A stretch of DNA of 64,000 bases. Source: Formicarius rufipectus (Eukaryota > Chordata > Aves > Passeriformes > Formicariidae). Positions 40,701-52,350 of this stretch are shown here, one piece after another (position 1 is the first letter of the stretch; each line of letters begins with the position of its first letter). Position numbers and translations under genes: made by a program. The notes under the pieces were generated by a model. It saw only the letters and a program-made list of their open reading frames with translations, had not been told where the DNA came from and did not search any database. The stretch lies in NCBI GenBank assembly GCA_013399695.1, contig VXAU01001755.1, positions 260,852 through 324,851 of the forward strand, given 5' to 3'.

Positions 40701-43593
40701 GTAGTTTCAGATACTCAGACAGTTACTGGAAAAGTTATTCCATTTTATCAGAACTTTTCTCAAATTCCTTGACTGGTGCCCTGAGTTGGCAATAGCTCAA
40801 TGCCTCTAGAACTGAGATGTGAGAGGTAGCCAAAAATCCTGTTTTAAAGTATTCATATTTATGAATTTGGAGCAATGGAGCTGCTGCCAGCTATTAGAGT
40901 TGCTTAGTTCTTTTTGTGCTACTGGAAGTACATAAGAAAAGCATTTCTCATTCTTGAGTCCAAAAAAACAGCCATAGAACTGGATGATACCAATATCCAG
41001 CAGCTCACTATCTCCAGTTAGCAATGATACTACTGTTTCCTCCCTCTGCACTATCTCAACTGCTGTGCACCTGTATGGGTATTGAACCCTGCACAACATT
41101 TGTTGGGCTAAAGCATTAACCTAACAGAAAACTAGATCCTAAAAAACAGGGAGTAGAGGGACGAATGGAACTCGGTTGGCTCCCATAAATTTCTGACAGC
41201 CACCAAAGCTGGCACATGAGGGAAGGGTAGAGCCAAAAATAAGTGAAAAGGAAGAAGCAAAGAAGTGGACTGAAAAATCATCTTTCAAATACAACAAAAG
41301 TTGAGGTTTGTTGGATCAAGATTCTCAATCTATAGGGCTCACATGAGCCTTTTGCTAGAACAGCTTTTCATAATCAGCAAGAATGGCAGTCCTGTGTCCA
41401 CTTACCTCATCCTTGAACATCTGACAATTAAATAAAGTTACTTGGCGTGAAAGATTTTGCTCATATTTCTGGCATTTACCCCAAAGACATGCCAATATTT
41501 CAGAGTAACACTTTCTCTGCAACTTGATATACTTCAGAGAAGCGGGAAGATAACATGAATTCAGTTTACTATTAATATGGATCATGAAATTGGTTCCATT
41601 TCCATAGTTGCAGAAAAATCAGTCAAGTTAACCTACATGCCATGAAGCTATTACAGCAAAGGAAAACTTCCCAATAAACCTGCTTATGAAAGAACAGTAT
41701 TTAGTACTTCTAATTCCAAATGTTAGTGAAATTATTTACTGTTAGACATCATATGAATGTGTGAAACCTACAGTGACATTGAGAAAAAACTGCGACTCAT
41801 TGCAAGGTCCTTCTCATCATAGTCCATCAGTCATTTGTTATCAACCATTTCCCTAATTATTTCAGGTTCAACATTATTTTCAAAATGGTTCTCATCCTAT
41901 TACATTGAATGGTAATTTTGGACTGAAAGACAAGATATGAAGCTTTAAGAGCGATTTGCAACTCCTTGTCATTGTTCATGGTAAATGGGACAGTAATATC
42001 TCTTCAGTAAAGAAGGTATAAGAAGTATAAAAAATAAGTAATCATTAGGCTAATGTGCAATCAAGTTTAATGGTCATTTGTTTTTCCTTTGGAGTATTTT
42101 CTTCATGACAAGGTACAGCTGTTAAAGCTTCAACAGATCTTGATTTTTCTGTCAGAAAAAAAAATAAAAATCTGCAGTTTGCTGAATATTTTCCAAGTGT
42201 AGTTCCCAGTTGCCACAATGGTAGTAGACATTCTGGTGAATCGCCAGCTGAATCTACACGAAGAAGTTCTTGGCATCGCAAAAAATCATTTTGCAGAGTC
42301 TGTCACACACTCTAGTAGGATCCAACAGTGAATTACAAAAGTACTGCTTCAAAGGTTTCACAAATCCTTCTTTGGAGTTGATCTGAAGCCTCCAAAATAC
42401 ACAAGTGTTGCAATATGGGCATACAATAACTTCAGAACTATGAATGTCTGACATCTGCTGTCATCTCCATCCACACCCATGAAACAGTATTGCAAAGAGC
42501 CAGAAAGCTGGCCTATCTTCTAGCAGTGAAGAGCAGGAAAGTTTTGAATATTCCTGTACTTTGCAAAATGCTTGCTGAAAAATTCTCACAGAAAAGTGTG
42601 TTCAGTGATACTGACAGAGTGGGTGCTCAGGACAAGATGACAGCAGGCTACCATTTGTGTGAATTCGATACTCAGATTTGATTCATATCTAATAAATTGT
42701 TGATCTTGTTTTTTACCGAAATAGTCAAAATCCAAGCAGTGTTTAGCTGCAATTGGTCTGCTGTGCTACAAGTTGTTTCAATACTCTCCCAACTGGATGC
42801 ATTTGCAAGCATCTCAGACTACTGTGTAACTCAAAATAAAATGCAACTCTTTCCCACATCACTTGAAACCTTGGGGTTTGCATTCTGTGAACATTTAGAA
42901 TTGTCAGACTATCTGGAGAGCAAGGAGAGGTGAAAAGAAGGAGAAAGCTTGTTTGAAAAAAATTCATTTAACAGTTCAAAACACTTTACACTATATACCC
43001 CAGCCTTAATTATAATTGACTCTGAAGGACACATTTTGCACACAACCATGCTGAAGGCATTTAATCTCTTTCAGCATGCATGTGCATAAAGCTCTCATCA
43101 TGGGATATCTCGACAGAAATTGTAGTTGCTAGAATAAAAGATAGAATATGTAACAAAATGCTATTAAAATCTTATTTCCTTCTTTTCCCAAATATAAATC
43201 TAAAAGAGCTTAGAGGATTTTTTCAGTCTAAATGATTCTGTGATGCTAAGAAACGTTAAGTCCTCATTAATATACTTTATATTCATTTAAGGACCTATAA
43301 AATTCCACATATATGCAGTGCCCCTCCTGACTCTGTTCAAAGATAGTTATTAGGATCTGGAGCAATGCCTCTATTTCTGACCTCTTCTGACACTCGAACT
43401 GAATCGTATCTAAATCCTGGTTCTTAAAACTTATTTGCTTTAGAAGATATGTCTTTAGAAGCATGTTGTTCTTATCCTAGATGCAGTTGTTCTGTCAACA
43501 GTCCATGCATAGCGGAACATAATCTTGGATGTAAAAAATAAAATTTAAAAGTAAACACCCACAGAAAGCAGTGAACTTATTAGCACGAAGTCT
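37765..43593. other. No gene seen; AT-rich non-coding DNA
   Basis: Contains a poly-A tract with an ambiguous base at 40,192-40,211. Open frames of up to about 100 codons (for example 39,117-39,422 plus; 40,806-41,099 minus) have no domain. No transposon is recognisable until the LTR at 43,594. Confidence 0.5.
40192..40227. repeat. Poly-A tract with an ambiguous base
   Basis: A run of 19 A is followed by a single n at 40,211 and further A-rich sequence. The run length in the assembly is uncertain. Confidence 0.85.
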
Positions 43594-44214
43594 TGTCATG
43601 GTTTTAACACAGCAGGCAGTGAAATACCTCACAGCAGGTCACTACTCAATCCCCCTACAGCACCCCAGAGGGATGAGAGAGAGAACTGAGGGGCAAAAAA
43701 GAGTTAGATTTGTGGGTTGAGATAAAGAGACAGTTTAGTAGGAGAGAAAAGGAAGAGAAAATAATAATTGTAATACCAACACTACTACTACTAAGAGGAT
43801 TAGAATATGCAAGGCAAGTGATGCACAGAGCAAGGTCTCACCACTTGCTGAATGATGCCCAACCATACTCAAACAACAAGCCCTGGGCCACCTGACTTTC
43901 TAGTTTATATACTGAGAATGCTATCATATGGTATGGAACAACCCTTAGGCCAGTTTGGGTCAGCTGTCCTGGTTGTGTCTCCTCCCAGCTTCTTGTGACC
44001 CCCTGCCTCCTCAATGGTGGGGTGACACAAGAAGCTGAAAAGTTCTTGACTCTGTGCAAGCATGGCTTAGCTTAGTAGTCTGAGATGCTTGCAAATGTTT
44101 TACCAACAAGTAAAACATCAGTATGTTATCAACATCACACTCATCCTGAATCCAAAACACAGCACAATGCTGCTACTAGGAAGAAAATTAGTCCTATTCC
44201 AACAAAACCAGGAT
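43594..44214 (-). mobile_element. ERV LTR, about 620 bp, probably solo
   Basis: On the plus strand the block begins with tgtcatggttttaacac, contains gggttgagataaagagacag near 43,717, then atcatatggtatggaacaac, ggtcagctgtcctggttg and gtctcctcccagcttcttg, and ends with agaaaattagtcctattcc and aacaaaaccagg. I recognise this order as the reverse complement of a widespread avian ERV LTR, so the element reads on the minus strand, with its U3 at the right side. A TATA-like atataaac lies on the minus strand near 43,906-43,914. No internal retroviral sequence adjoins either end, so it is probably a solo LTR, but I could not find a matching target-site duplication and the last bases at the right side look mutated. 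The 803-923 fragment belongs to the same family. Confidence 0.8.
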
Positions 44215-45732
44215 AGGTCCACAAGCTCCTCCTCATTCTACCAAAGGTTATCAGTGAACTCAGAGTTTTCAGCAAGTCAGTCAGACATGCTAAATTATTT
44301 CATACACCATAATGTCAAGATGTGAAATTTCACCTAAAAATCTCAAAGTATTTTCTCATCAGTTCCTTCTGTGGTGAACCATCTAGCTTTTAGTCTTTGG
44401 TTTCTTCTTTCTTTTTGAGTTGCAGAGCAATTCAACTGTGAAATCACTGTAGAAAAGAACCCTTAAAACAGGTAAACAATTTCAGACTAAATCTCTCATA
44501 CTGATTAACAGCTTGTAGCTAACAGCTAACATTAATAAGTAATACAGCAATAGTTAATAGCTAGCACTACTTTAATTGTGAAAAATAATATTACACTTTT
44601 TAAAATTTCACCTACATATTCTAAATCTTGCAAAATACACTTAAGTCAATTATAACTTCAGACTGAAAAAGCATATAGAAAGTTATCATCAGTTAAGATC
44701 TTGAAATGAAATAGCGAAATACTATAATAGAAAGCAAACACTAGATCCCAAGTAGTCAATCCATTGTTTTAAAATAGTAGTCCATTTCCTATTAGCTTTA
44801 AAATACTACTAGCACAGTCAGTTGCCAAAAAGGAGTATTTGAAAATATTTACAACTATTTTAACATTGTGATGAATATTTATTCTTTTTAATTTGTATTT
44901 CCTGAGAATCTTGTTTATTACTTCATGTCTAGGAATCTACTTGCAGTTGCATGAGACAGTAGAAAACTTTCTGTTCCATACAGTTCCATTTATTTGTTTA
45001 TTTGGGGATGAAATTACTTGTTTGTCCTTGAGGAGAGTCACAAGGTGCCTTTGGAACACCATGGGAAATTCTGAGAACAAGATGCACACAGAGTAGCAAA
45101 TCATATTGAAGAAAATAGCCAGTGAAACAGGCAGTTCTCTCTACTCAGCTTTTCATACTTGGATGCTGGCAGTAATTGCTGGCCAGTGTACTGAGAGTTA
45201 TTGCAGTCCTGCCTGATGGCTCTTCAGCAGTATACTCCTGATAATCCTAATAAAGTATGACAGCTGAAATTTTCTCTCTTCTTGCGGGGAAAGGAAGAGA
45301 TATTTCTTCTAAATCAACCTCTTTAATAACAGGATTTAAATTGTCTTCACTAATTAGTTCTGGATGCTCAAAGGATTGTTGTTTCTTTCTTTTTCCTATT
45401 AATTATGATGATTTTCTAACCTCATCTAGCTCAGCTATTGTTTCCTAAAATTTAAAAGCACAGCTGTCACAGAGCAGACTCCAATGCTTTGCAGCCTTTT
45501 GTATTTTTGCTTAGTTTTGTCTCCTCCTTACAATAATGTCTGAAGCATTTAGTATCAGTTTACTAGTTAGTGTTTGGGTAGCAAAGCACAAACTTCGGAA
45601 GGAGAGTTTGATCAGAAGCTACTTTGGAAACGTATTGCACAACACAAAATTATTTAAACTAGAACCACTTTAATTTTAAATAAGGTATTTTATACTTCTG
45701 AAGGAAAAAAATTAGAAAACATTCTAATTTTA
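44215..45732. other. No gene seen; AT-rich non-coding DNA
   Basis: Short open frames under 80 codons only. Nothing recognisable. Confidence 0.5.
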
Positions 45733-45764
45733 GTATATATATATTATATATATAATAATATATT
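45733..45764. repeat. AT-rich microsatellite
   Basis: Imperfect alternating TA with ata/taa interruptions. Confidence 0.8.
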
Positions 45765-46479
45765 ACTGATTCAAATCTGTGTTTTGGAGAACTGGACAAA
45801 ATGTTGAAAGTTTACCAAAAAAAAAAAATTTCCTAGTTTCAAAAGAAAAAAGGGTTAATTCTCTGCTATATCACTTTTTGAGTAAGACATTATCATCTAG
45901 TTCTTGCAAGCCTAACATCAAGCATAAAATGTAACTGGGTATTTCAGGAGTGGAAACAGCTAGAATAATTACTTGTGATTTGAGTAAAAGAGCTAATCCT
46001 TTCAATTATTCAAGTAAAAAAACTAAGTCTGGAGGTTATTAGACAGCTCTGCAGTGTTATAGAAAGGTATGACAACAGCATAAAGCTGTCTAGGGGGAAT
46101 TTAGGTGTTTAAGCCTATTGATGTTAAACTTGCCTTCCTAATTACCTTCCACTCATCCTAAAAACAGAAACGCTGGAATTCCCTGGGCCTGTGGACCATA
46201 GGTTAAAAACTAATCCTGTAGTGAAAAAACACAATCTCCTTAGGATAAGATTTGGAAAGGACCAGAAGAGACAGCTTTAGAGTACTGTTACAGAAATACT
46301 AAGCTTGGGATAGAATATGAAGAGAAATCTCTTTAAGATTATGAGAAATAAAGAGTAGCGATTGTTTGAGCGTGGGAAACTAATCTCCCAAACTTGGACG
46401 CAATATAAATGCCATCATTAAGAGCTGAAGGCTTAGGTAGTCTTGAACCTGCTATAAGACAGATTTCTATAATAAATAC

Positions 46480-48170
46480 CCAGTGAACCAATGAAAATTA
46501 ATGCTGCTTTGGACATAGGTTTAACAAGAATCAAGGTCTTACAGAACAGCTTTTCATGGAAAATAATCTTGACTTGAATGATCATAAAATGAATCAGTCA
46601 GTCTTTATCAAACTGCAACACACAACAGGCCTGTCTATGACTAATGTTTGGGATTTTAGAAAGGAAACTAAAGAAACCAACTGAAGAGCGAATTCAAGTA
46701 TGCAAAGCTTTTAAAACATAGAAAGTACAGAATTACTTTAAATCAAAGAGTAGACACTATTTAGAGTTCAAATTGCATGCAAGAGAAAAAAGAAAAAGAA
46801 AAAAAAAAAAAAAAAAAAAAATAAAAAAAAAAAGCTTGTAAGCTTCCTTCAGTGAATTGGCTGCTTTTGTACACATGCAAATCTACCAAGAACAAAGAGA
46901 GAGCACCGTTCCTCAGAAGTTACAAGATGTAGGAAATAGGAAAATGGCTAAAATTTCTTGAGCTAGACTACATTTGCCATCAAAAAATCCACAAAAATCC
47001 TTTACAACCAATAATGAAGCATGAGGAACAAAAAAAGTTACAATGTGCAAATACAGAATTTATGATTAAATGGAGTTTTATTAGAGATTAACATTACTCT
47101 AGGCCGATCCACATATTGGACTCATATTTTGCCTCCATTTTTTATAAAGTTAATAATGACAACATTAGTGGAATAAGGAGCAAAAATTAAGGTAGTGCAT
47201 CAGAAATTATGACACCCAAGAGAGAAATAAATGTTAACATTCTTAATACCTCATAAAGCAAAAATAAGGCAGGTTGGATAGTCTCCATATTGGACTATAA
47301 AAATATGAAACTGTCAAATGAATTTGAAAGTCCAGCTGCTAGGATTTTTGAGGCCAGTAGCTTATGCCTGGAGAACAATAAAGGTAGAAACTATATTCAA
47401 AAGAACATGAACAATGACAACAATAGCATTTGAAGGAAGAGTTAAGGGCAGAAGAGATAAATGGAAAGCAGTATAAATTATCAAGAGTAGATCATCTCAA
47501 ACCAATCTAATATCTCTTTTCAAAACCTATGTGTTTTATTGGACAGAAAAATATTATTTATCAGATATTTCAATACAGAATTTGATTCATTATTCTTGCA
47601 GAAAATGTTTGTTAAAGGTAGAGAATTTCTAAAGCAGATGAGGATGTGACTAGAGGGATTAACAGCAGCTTATAGTGACTAGGCAAGCGTGGAATGAGGA
47701 GAGTTTACTAGGTGACTTATCAGTTCTGCTTAATAAGTTACTAAAAGACCTTAAGGGAAAATACAGATGAAGTTAGCAGAGAATATAAAGTTGTACAGTA
47801 TTGTCATTATTACAAAGACTAGAACATCTTATAAAAGCATTAAATTACTGTATTGATTTAACTGATAGAATGAGACATAAATTAATAGTAGAAGAGGCAG
47901 GTTCATGCTGCTGGAAGATGGTTTTGAACAGTGATTGCTGAAGCCATGAAGAGGCCAATGAATTCACAAATGCATGAGGAAAGACATTTGTTATGAGAGG
48001 AAACAGAGGATCTAATTAGGAATACTGCATCTGGTCAACCAGTTTCAGTGAAGTTTAATTGGAATATCTGGTAAGAAAGGTGACTAGAATTATTACAGAG
48101 AATCAAATGGAACAATATTATCAACACAAGATCAAACGGTAATAGACCAGCTAGAAATGCATCTTTGCAA
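46480..48170 (+). mobile_element. Ancient CR1/L3-like LINE remnant
   Basis: Several blocks in the right order resemble the reverse transcriptase part of an old CR1/L3-type LINE on the plus strand. The clearest is at about 47,484-47,520 (gtagatcatctcaaaccaat followed by ctaatatctctttt), a hallmark region of these elements. A second is near 46,650-46,680 (gggattttagaaaggaaact). A third is at about 48,010-48,130 (gatctaattaggaatactgc, ggtcaaccag, aggtgactagaattatta), matching the zone before the 3' end. The reading frame is completely destroyed and the homology is patchy, as expected for a copy many tens of millions of years old. An A-rich tract (46,783-46,833) is embedded in it. Boundaries are approximate and the identity needs a profile search. 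Confidence 0.5.
46783..46833. repeat. Long A-rich tract
   Basis: About 50 bases almost entirely A with a few G and one T. It is the longest such tract in the window and lies inside the old LINE remnant; it may be a later insertion's tail or simple slippage. Confidence 0.85.
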
Positions 48171-48899
48171 CAAGTTCAGAAGAAAGCTTCCAAATAGAGC
48201 AATGAAAGCTGCAAGAAAATTGCATTATTTCAAGATTAAGACTAATGAGTTTATATATAAATTTGGATTAGTAGATAAAAGGTTCCTTGTGATAAGAATT
48301 CTTGTTCCTCTTACAAGCTTTTCTAGGTATGTCCAAAAAGTTACATACACGCATGGGACTTACTCAAATCAAGGGCCCAGGAGGACCCAGAGTCAGAAAG
48401 GAATTCTTTCGTTAGGGTAGGTCTGCAGAGTCGCTGGTTGAGTTTTGTGTGGTTTGTTTTTTTCATGTTCACCCCCACATGTGCAGCACAGACTAAACTC
48501 AGATGAGAGTTTCATTTATGTAATACAATGTCAGTGCAGTGGATGGGACACTGGTGAGCATTTGCATTGTCTTTCTGAGACTTTTTACATTTGTGCCTTT
48601 GCCCTCGTACTACCAACCTTAATGTTATATGGTAATGGGAGTAATTTCAATACAAGTTGCATACAACAAACAGCTTGTTAGCAGGTATTTTCAAATCTCC
48701 CTGAACTGTGTTCATGGTTGCACACAGCTGTTTGAGACTGAACATATCAATATACATTGCCTTCCCATGTAATGGTGGAATGTGAGAGAGACCACCATCC
48801 AACTCACCAACATCAGAGAGACGTTCAAAAGCAATAAGCACCCAGACCACATCAGATTTCAAATCTGGATATATAGCATATATTCCACATTAAATTAAG
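48171..48899. other. No gene seen; between the LINE and ERV remnants
   Basis: One would expect a 5' LTR, primer-binding site and leader of the retrovirus here. I found no TG-bounded LTR, polyadenylation layout or tRNA-complementary primer site. The 5' LTR is either lost or too diverged to see. Confidence 0.45.
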
Positions 48900-48915
48900 G
48901 CAAACAGAAAAATAA

Positions 48916-49390
48916 ATGGATGCCTCAATTCCTATTGTTGTCTTTATGAATGGCAACAGAGGAAAAATTATACTTAATTATATAAACTTTAGAAGGAAAA
49001 TGATAGCATACCCTGAAGATTTGGATGGAGATATCTGGGGTAATCCTGATGATAGTGAACCAGGAGACGATCCCTTGTTCCCCACAAAATCTCCTGAGTA
49101 TGAAGCCAGACCCATTGTTAAAACAGAAAATTGTGAGACCTTGTCACAATTACACTGAGAGACTCAGGGTAGACATCTGTGACACCCCAAGTGAACTATC
49201 CCCTGGAATCCATTACAATCGACAAGTTTGCAAGGCAGGTGGAGCAGAATCTTTGGTAAAACTGAAACAGAATACTTGTCTAAGTGATGGTGTCAGAACC
49301 ATGTTGATACCAAATGGATATTTAGGACCTAGTCCAAAAAACACCTTCATTCTGTCACCAGACAGGAAGCTTATTGGGCTGCAGAGTTAG
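48916..49390 (+). pseudogene. ERV gag-like remnant (tentative)
   Basis: Two overlapping plus-strand frames (48,916-49,158 and 49,025-49,390) are open for 80 and 121 codons. The first gives an acidic, proline-containing peptide with a run of D, E and P residues (around YPEDLDGDIW) followed by YEARPIVKTE. This looks like a gag linker or matrix-adjacent segment, and its place directly upstream of protease and RT supports that. There is no capsid major homology region or CCHC zinc knuckle that I can find in the 49.4-50.0 kb stretch, so gag is largely lost. An alternative is that this is unrelated open sequence. Confidence 0.35.
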
Positions 49391-50104
49391 ACATCACAGA
49401 GCAAGGTGTACTCACCATAATCCCCATTAAATATCTGAGTGATCCCTCTACAGCTGTCACAAAAGCCGCAAGCATACAGCCATGCACGAATGAGAATCCC
49501 ATGATGTCCCACAATCTGCTACAGTAGATTTCACAATGTTAAAACCACTGATTGGAGGAGTCATGCCAATGCTTAAACCTTATCTAGCTTCAAAACAGGA
49601 CAAAATTAAGATATAATGAATATAATAAAAACAACTCCCTAAATGGGTGGAATTAATGTGCAGCATTGCTAACTATAACCGTGAAATGAAGTGGGTCAAT
49701 GCATCAGCTGAAAAACAAAGCCCCCAGGAAGGAGATCACAAAGACAGACCAGTGAAAGAGAAAATACAAAATAGACCAAAGGTAAAAAAACGTAAGAACC
49801 CCCCGAACAGAATCTCAAGAACAGAGGAATGAATAATGGTAGGATGCATTAGCCCTGGGCATTCCCAGAGCCTCAGTTCAAGGTCAGCCTATTGGTATTA
49901 CTGTGAGTCTGATTGAAGCACTCCAGAAAAAGAGATAACAGTGAAAGGAAGAAGCATATTTCAACTCCCTAGAAAGGGAAGCAACCTCTTCCTCCCCCTT
50001 AGGGAGAAATCACAGGCCATTAAGCGAATAAATGAGTAGTGACCAGAAGGCAATTGGACCTGCCTCTCCAGAAAGTGGAAGCTGATCACTGGATAAGTGA
50101 TGAT

Positions 50105-50400
50105 GGCCTATATATTTTAACCCTAGTTGGTCCTCAGGGATAACTGGTGACATTTTTAATAAATATAAAAGCACAAATTTCAGTGACGACACAAGATGCC
50201 AAGAAGTGGGGCATGCGATCCAGATGGCAAAGAGTTGCAGTGAGCAGTGTGAACTACACAAGTGTTGTATGTTAAATTACCAAGGTCATGAGAGGCACAT
50301 GGCAACTGCTCACTTCACAACTAAAGAACATCAAGAAAATGTTTTCAGTTTTGGTGTTTTAAATGGATAAACATGGCACCTGGTGACTGGCAATGTGTGT
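50105..50400 (+). pseudogene. ERV aspartic protease remnant
   Basis: A frame with LVGPQG, one stop, then LVTFLINIKAQISV and TQDAKKWGM resembles the retroviral pepsin-like protease, which cuts the viral polyproteins. The active-site box expected to read D-[ST]-G-A in the family reads N-I-K-A at 50,162-50,173, so the catalytic aspartate is gone. At least one in-frame stop precedes it. The region lies about 400 bases upstream of the RT motifs, the expected spacing for a pro-pol segment. Confidence 0.5.
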
Positions 50401-50559
50401 TCCTTTGACTCAGAAAGAAACACTGAGGTTTCTCTATGGCTACTATACACAGTCACTGCACCACCTGACAAAAATTACTGACATATTGAAATATTCAAAT
50501 TCTGTTGCACCATGAAACGGAATTTCTGAAATCACAGCTGATGTGGAGAAAAGACAAAT

Positions 50560-51125
50560 CACCTCCAGAACACATTTCCCATTATCTTACCTTTCCGGCC
50601 AGTTTGGTCAGCAGACACAGGGTGGAATTTAACAACAGTCTTGCTAAGAGCTCCTGTGCCAAATCTTGTAGACTTAACATCTATCTTGCAAGCAGCTGTA
50701 CACCCATGGGTGGTTGGGTTCAATACAAAAGGTATGTTCTTTATGGTGCCCTTGAATGAGGAGGATAAAGGGAAGTTTGCTTTAAGCAGGGAGGGAATAC
50801 AATATGTCTTAACAGTTTCATGGAAGGGTATAAACATTCACCCACCATCACTCATGCTACACTTGCTGAATTTTTACAGTCTCACTCCCCCAAGATATTA
50901 AAATGCATCAATATATCAGTGATATTTGGATAGGGGTAACTTCCCCTGAGAAGATGGGGAAAGTAGCAAGGGTAGTATGGTGAGCGCTAAATAAATCAGA
51001 AATTGAAATTCCACCTAGAAAATGTCACGGACCAAATAAGGTAGTAAAATTTTTAGGTACTTGGTGGAGAGCAGGCAATGCAGTGATTCCTTCAGATACC
51101 TCAGGAAAAAATGAAGAAGCTGGAA
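50560..51125 (+). pseudogene. ERV reverse transcriptase remnant
   Basis: The open frame 50,641-50,901 carries a palm-domain pattern: LQAAVHPWVV, GMFFMVPL and EEDKGKFA. A second phase from 50,820 gives EGYKHSPTI, the segment before the catalytic turn. A third phase at 50,906-50,935 gives HQYISDIWIG. Reverse transcriptases copy viral RNA into DNA using three aspartates. Here the motif A aspartate position is N (codon 50,722-50,724) and the Y-x-D-D turn reads Y-I-S-D (50,912-50,923). At least two frameshifts separate the parts. A thumb-like VVKFLGTWW follows near 51,041-51,067. Identification as a retroviral RT is firm; activity is excluded. Confidence 0.8.
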
Positions 51126-51157
51126 ATGCCCTAATCAAGAAAGGAGTTACAATTAAT

Positions 51158-51173
51158 GCAATTAATTAATTGC
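51158..51173. repeat. 16-bp palindrome within local AATTAATGCA repeats
   Basis: gcaattaattaattgc is a perfect palindrome and sits among several near copies of gcaattaa (51,150-51,190). The local repetition looks like slippage in the dead RT thumb region. Confidence 0.8.
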
Positions 51174-51316
51174 AATTAAAGCAATTAATGGAAACTTCAG
51201 GACATTGGAGACTTTTCTATTATTTCCCATCCATTATAGTCCCCTCCATGGAAAGGTAAACCTTGGGAGTGAAAATAAGAACATAAAGAGGCAGTCAAAA
51301 CTGTAAATAAATAAAG

Positions 51317-51660
51317 ATGTATCAGCCACTAGGACCAGTACACACTTGCAACCTTATTGCAGCTGAATGGGGTTTTGCTAAACATGTTACTTACTGTAAC
51401 CTGTTTCAAACTAGCCCCACATGGCAAAAGACACCTTTATTGTTTAGCTCAACTGCATTTAAAGAAGCAAAGCAATTATACCCTGAACAGCAAAAAGGAC
51501 TTTTGTCTTTATTCCAAGCAGTTAAACAAGTTTAGAAAATACGTCACTGACAACCTCTGCAAACTAGAAGACCATTTAATTTACTAGAAGAAATCCTGAA
51601 GGGCCCTGATCTTACAGAAGGAGTTGTACAAAAAGCCACTATCAGAAATTGCCTACCTAA
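51317..51660 (+). pseudogene. ERV RT-connection / RNase H-like remnant
   Basis: A 72-codon frame (51,317-51,535) includes QPLGPVH, AAEWGFAKH, YCNLFQ and LFSSTAFKEAKQLYPEQQKG. This pattern matches the region after the RT thumb where retroviruses compare template-strand use and begin RNase H, in particular the 'F-S-x-A-F' and 'Y-x-x-x-Q-K/E' positions. It ends at a stop and the homology fades by about 51.65 kb. RNase H would degrade the RNA strand of the hybrid. The call is by family pattern only. Confidence 0.6.
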
Positions 51661-51769
51661 CAAGGACTCACCTTAACTAAACCTCATGGCCCACTTGCCT
51701 GGGAAGCCAACATAATCCTGGTAGTATTGAGTCCATTTTACTTAAGACCCCATCAACAATAAGGCCATA

Positions 51770-52340
51770 GCTTTTATCTTAAAAATACACAATGCACACA
51801 GTGTTCATCATATACCAAATCACTGCTTTAGGACTAAGTCTCCATGGAAATATACTCTATCCATTTGATGTAGAGTGTGAGCCCAACAAAATGGAAACAA
51901 ATAGCAAACATTAATGCTTTTGTTCTATGGGAACAAGGATTTATTTGTGAGAGTAGGATCATCAAAGAGCAAGACATTTGTATTGATATAGACACAAAAA
52001 TATTTTTCATTTCAAAATGCATTCCAATTAAACCCCTGAAACTGTACTTGTATATTTCAAAAAATGGTGTGCTTGTATGAGAACCCTTTATGATTTTATG
52101 TGTAGAGAATATAGAAGAAATACTTGTGTTTGTAACTTCATTAAAGTTGTAGGATGCAACGTCATTAATTGACCTTCTGTTACATCTTAAATATTGCTAC
52201 AATCTAATTATACATCGAGTCAAGATTCATTGCATATCCCCATTGAAATGGGTGGAGAAACTAATAAAACATTATGACCTGTCTTGGAAAGAGCGAAGAA
52301 GAAGGAGAACATCATTGGTGGGAAAGCACTGGCTCAAGAG
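51770..52340 (+). pseudogene. ERV env-like remnant (tentative)
   Basis: Open sequence in shifting phases gives a cysteine cluster (CACM, MCREY, CVCNF, GC within about 40 codons near 52,068-52,160) and the string CIPIKPLKLY (about 52,018-52,050). A cysteine-rich ectodomain of an envelope protein would fit, and the position after pol is right. Immunosuppressive-type, fusion-peptide and transmembrane segments are not recognisable. If correct, the integrase and most of env are deleted, because only about 100 bases separate this part from the RNase H-like part. It could also be flanking unique sequence. Confidence 0.35.
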
Positions 52341-52350
52341 TACTTCTTTG

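Larger units (their letters stand above)
48900..52350 (+). mobile_element. Decayed endogenous retrovirus, internally deleted
   Basis: Fragments of retroviral genes occur in the canonical order on the plus strand: gag-like (48.9-49.4 kb), protease (about 50.1-50.3 kb), reverse transcriptase (50.55-51.1 kb), RT-connection/RNase H-like (51.3-51.7 kb) and an env-like cysteine-rich part (51.8-52.3 kb). The whole is about 3.4 kb, far shorter than the 6-8 kb interior of a full provirus. No integrase zinc-finger or D,D-35-E region was seen between the RNase H-like and env-like parts. Frames are shifted and interrupted repeatedly and active-site residues are missing, so it cannot encode working proteins. 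LTRs are not recognisable at either side. The class (gamma-like/ERV1 versus other) cannot be settled by eye. Confidence 0.75.
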
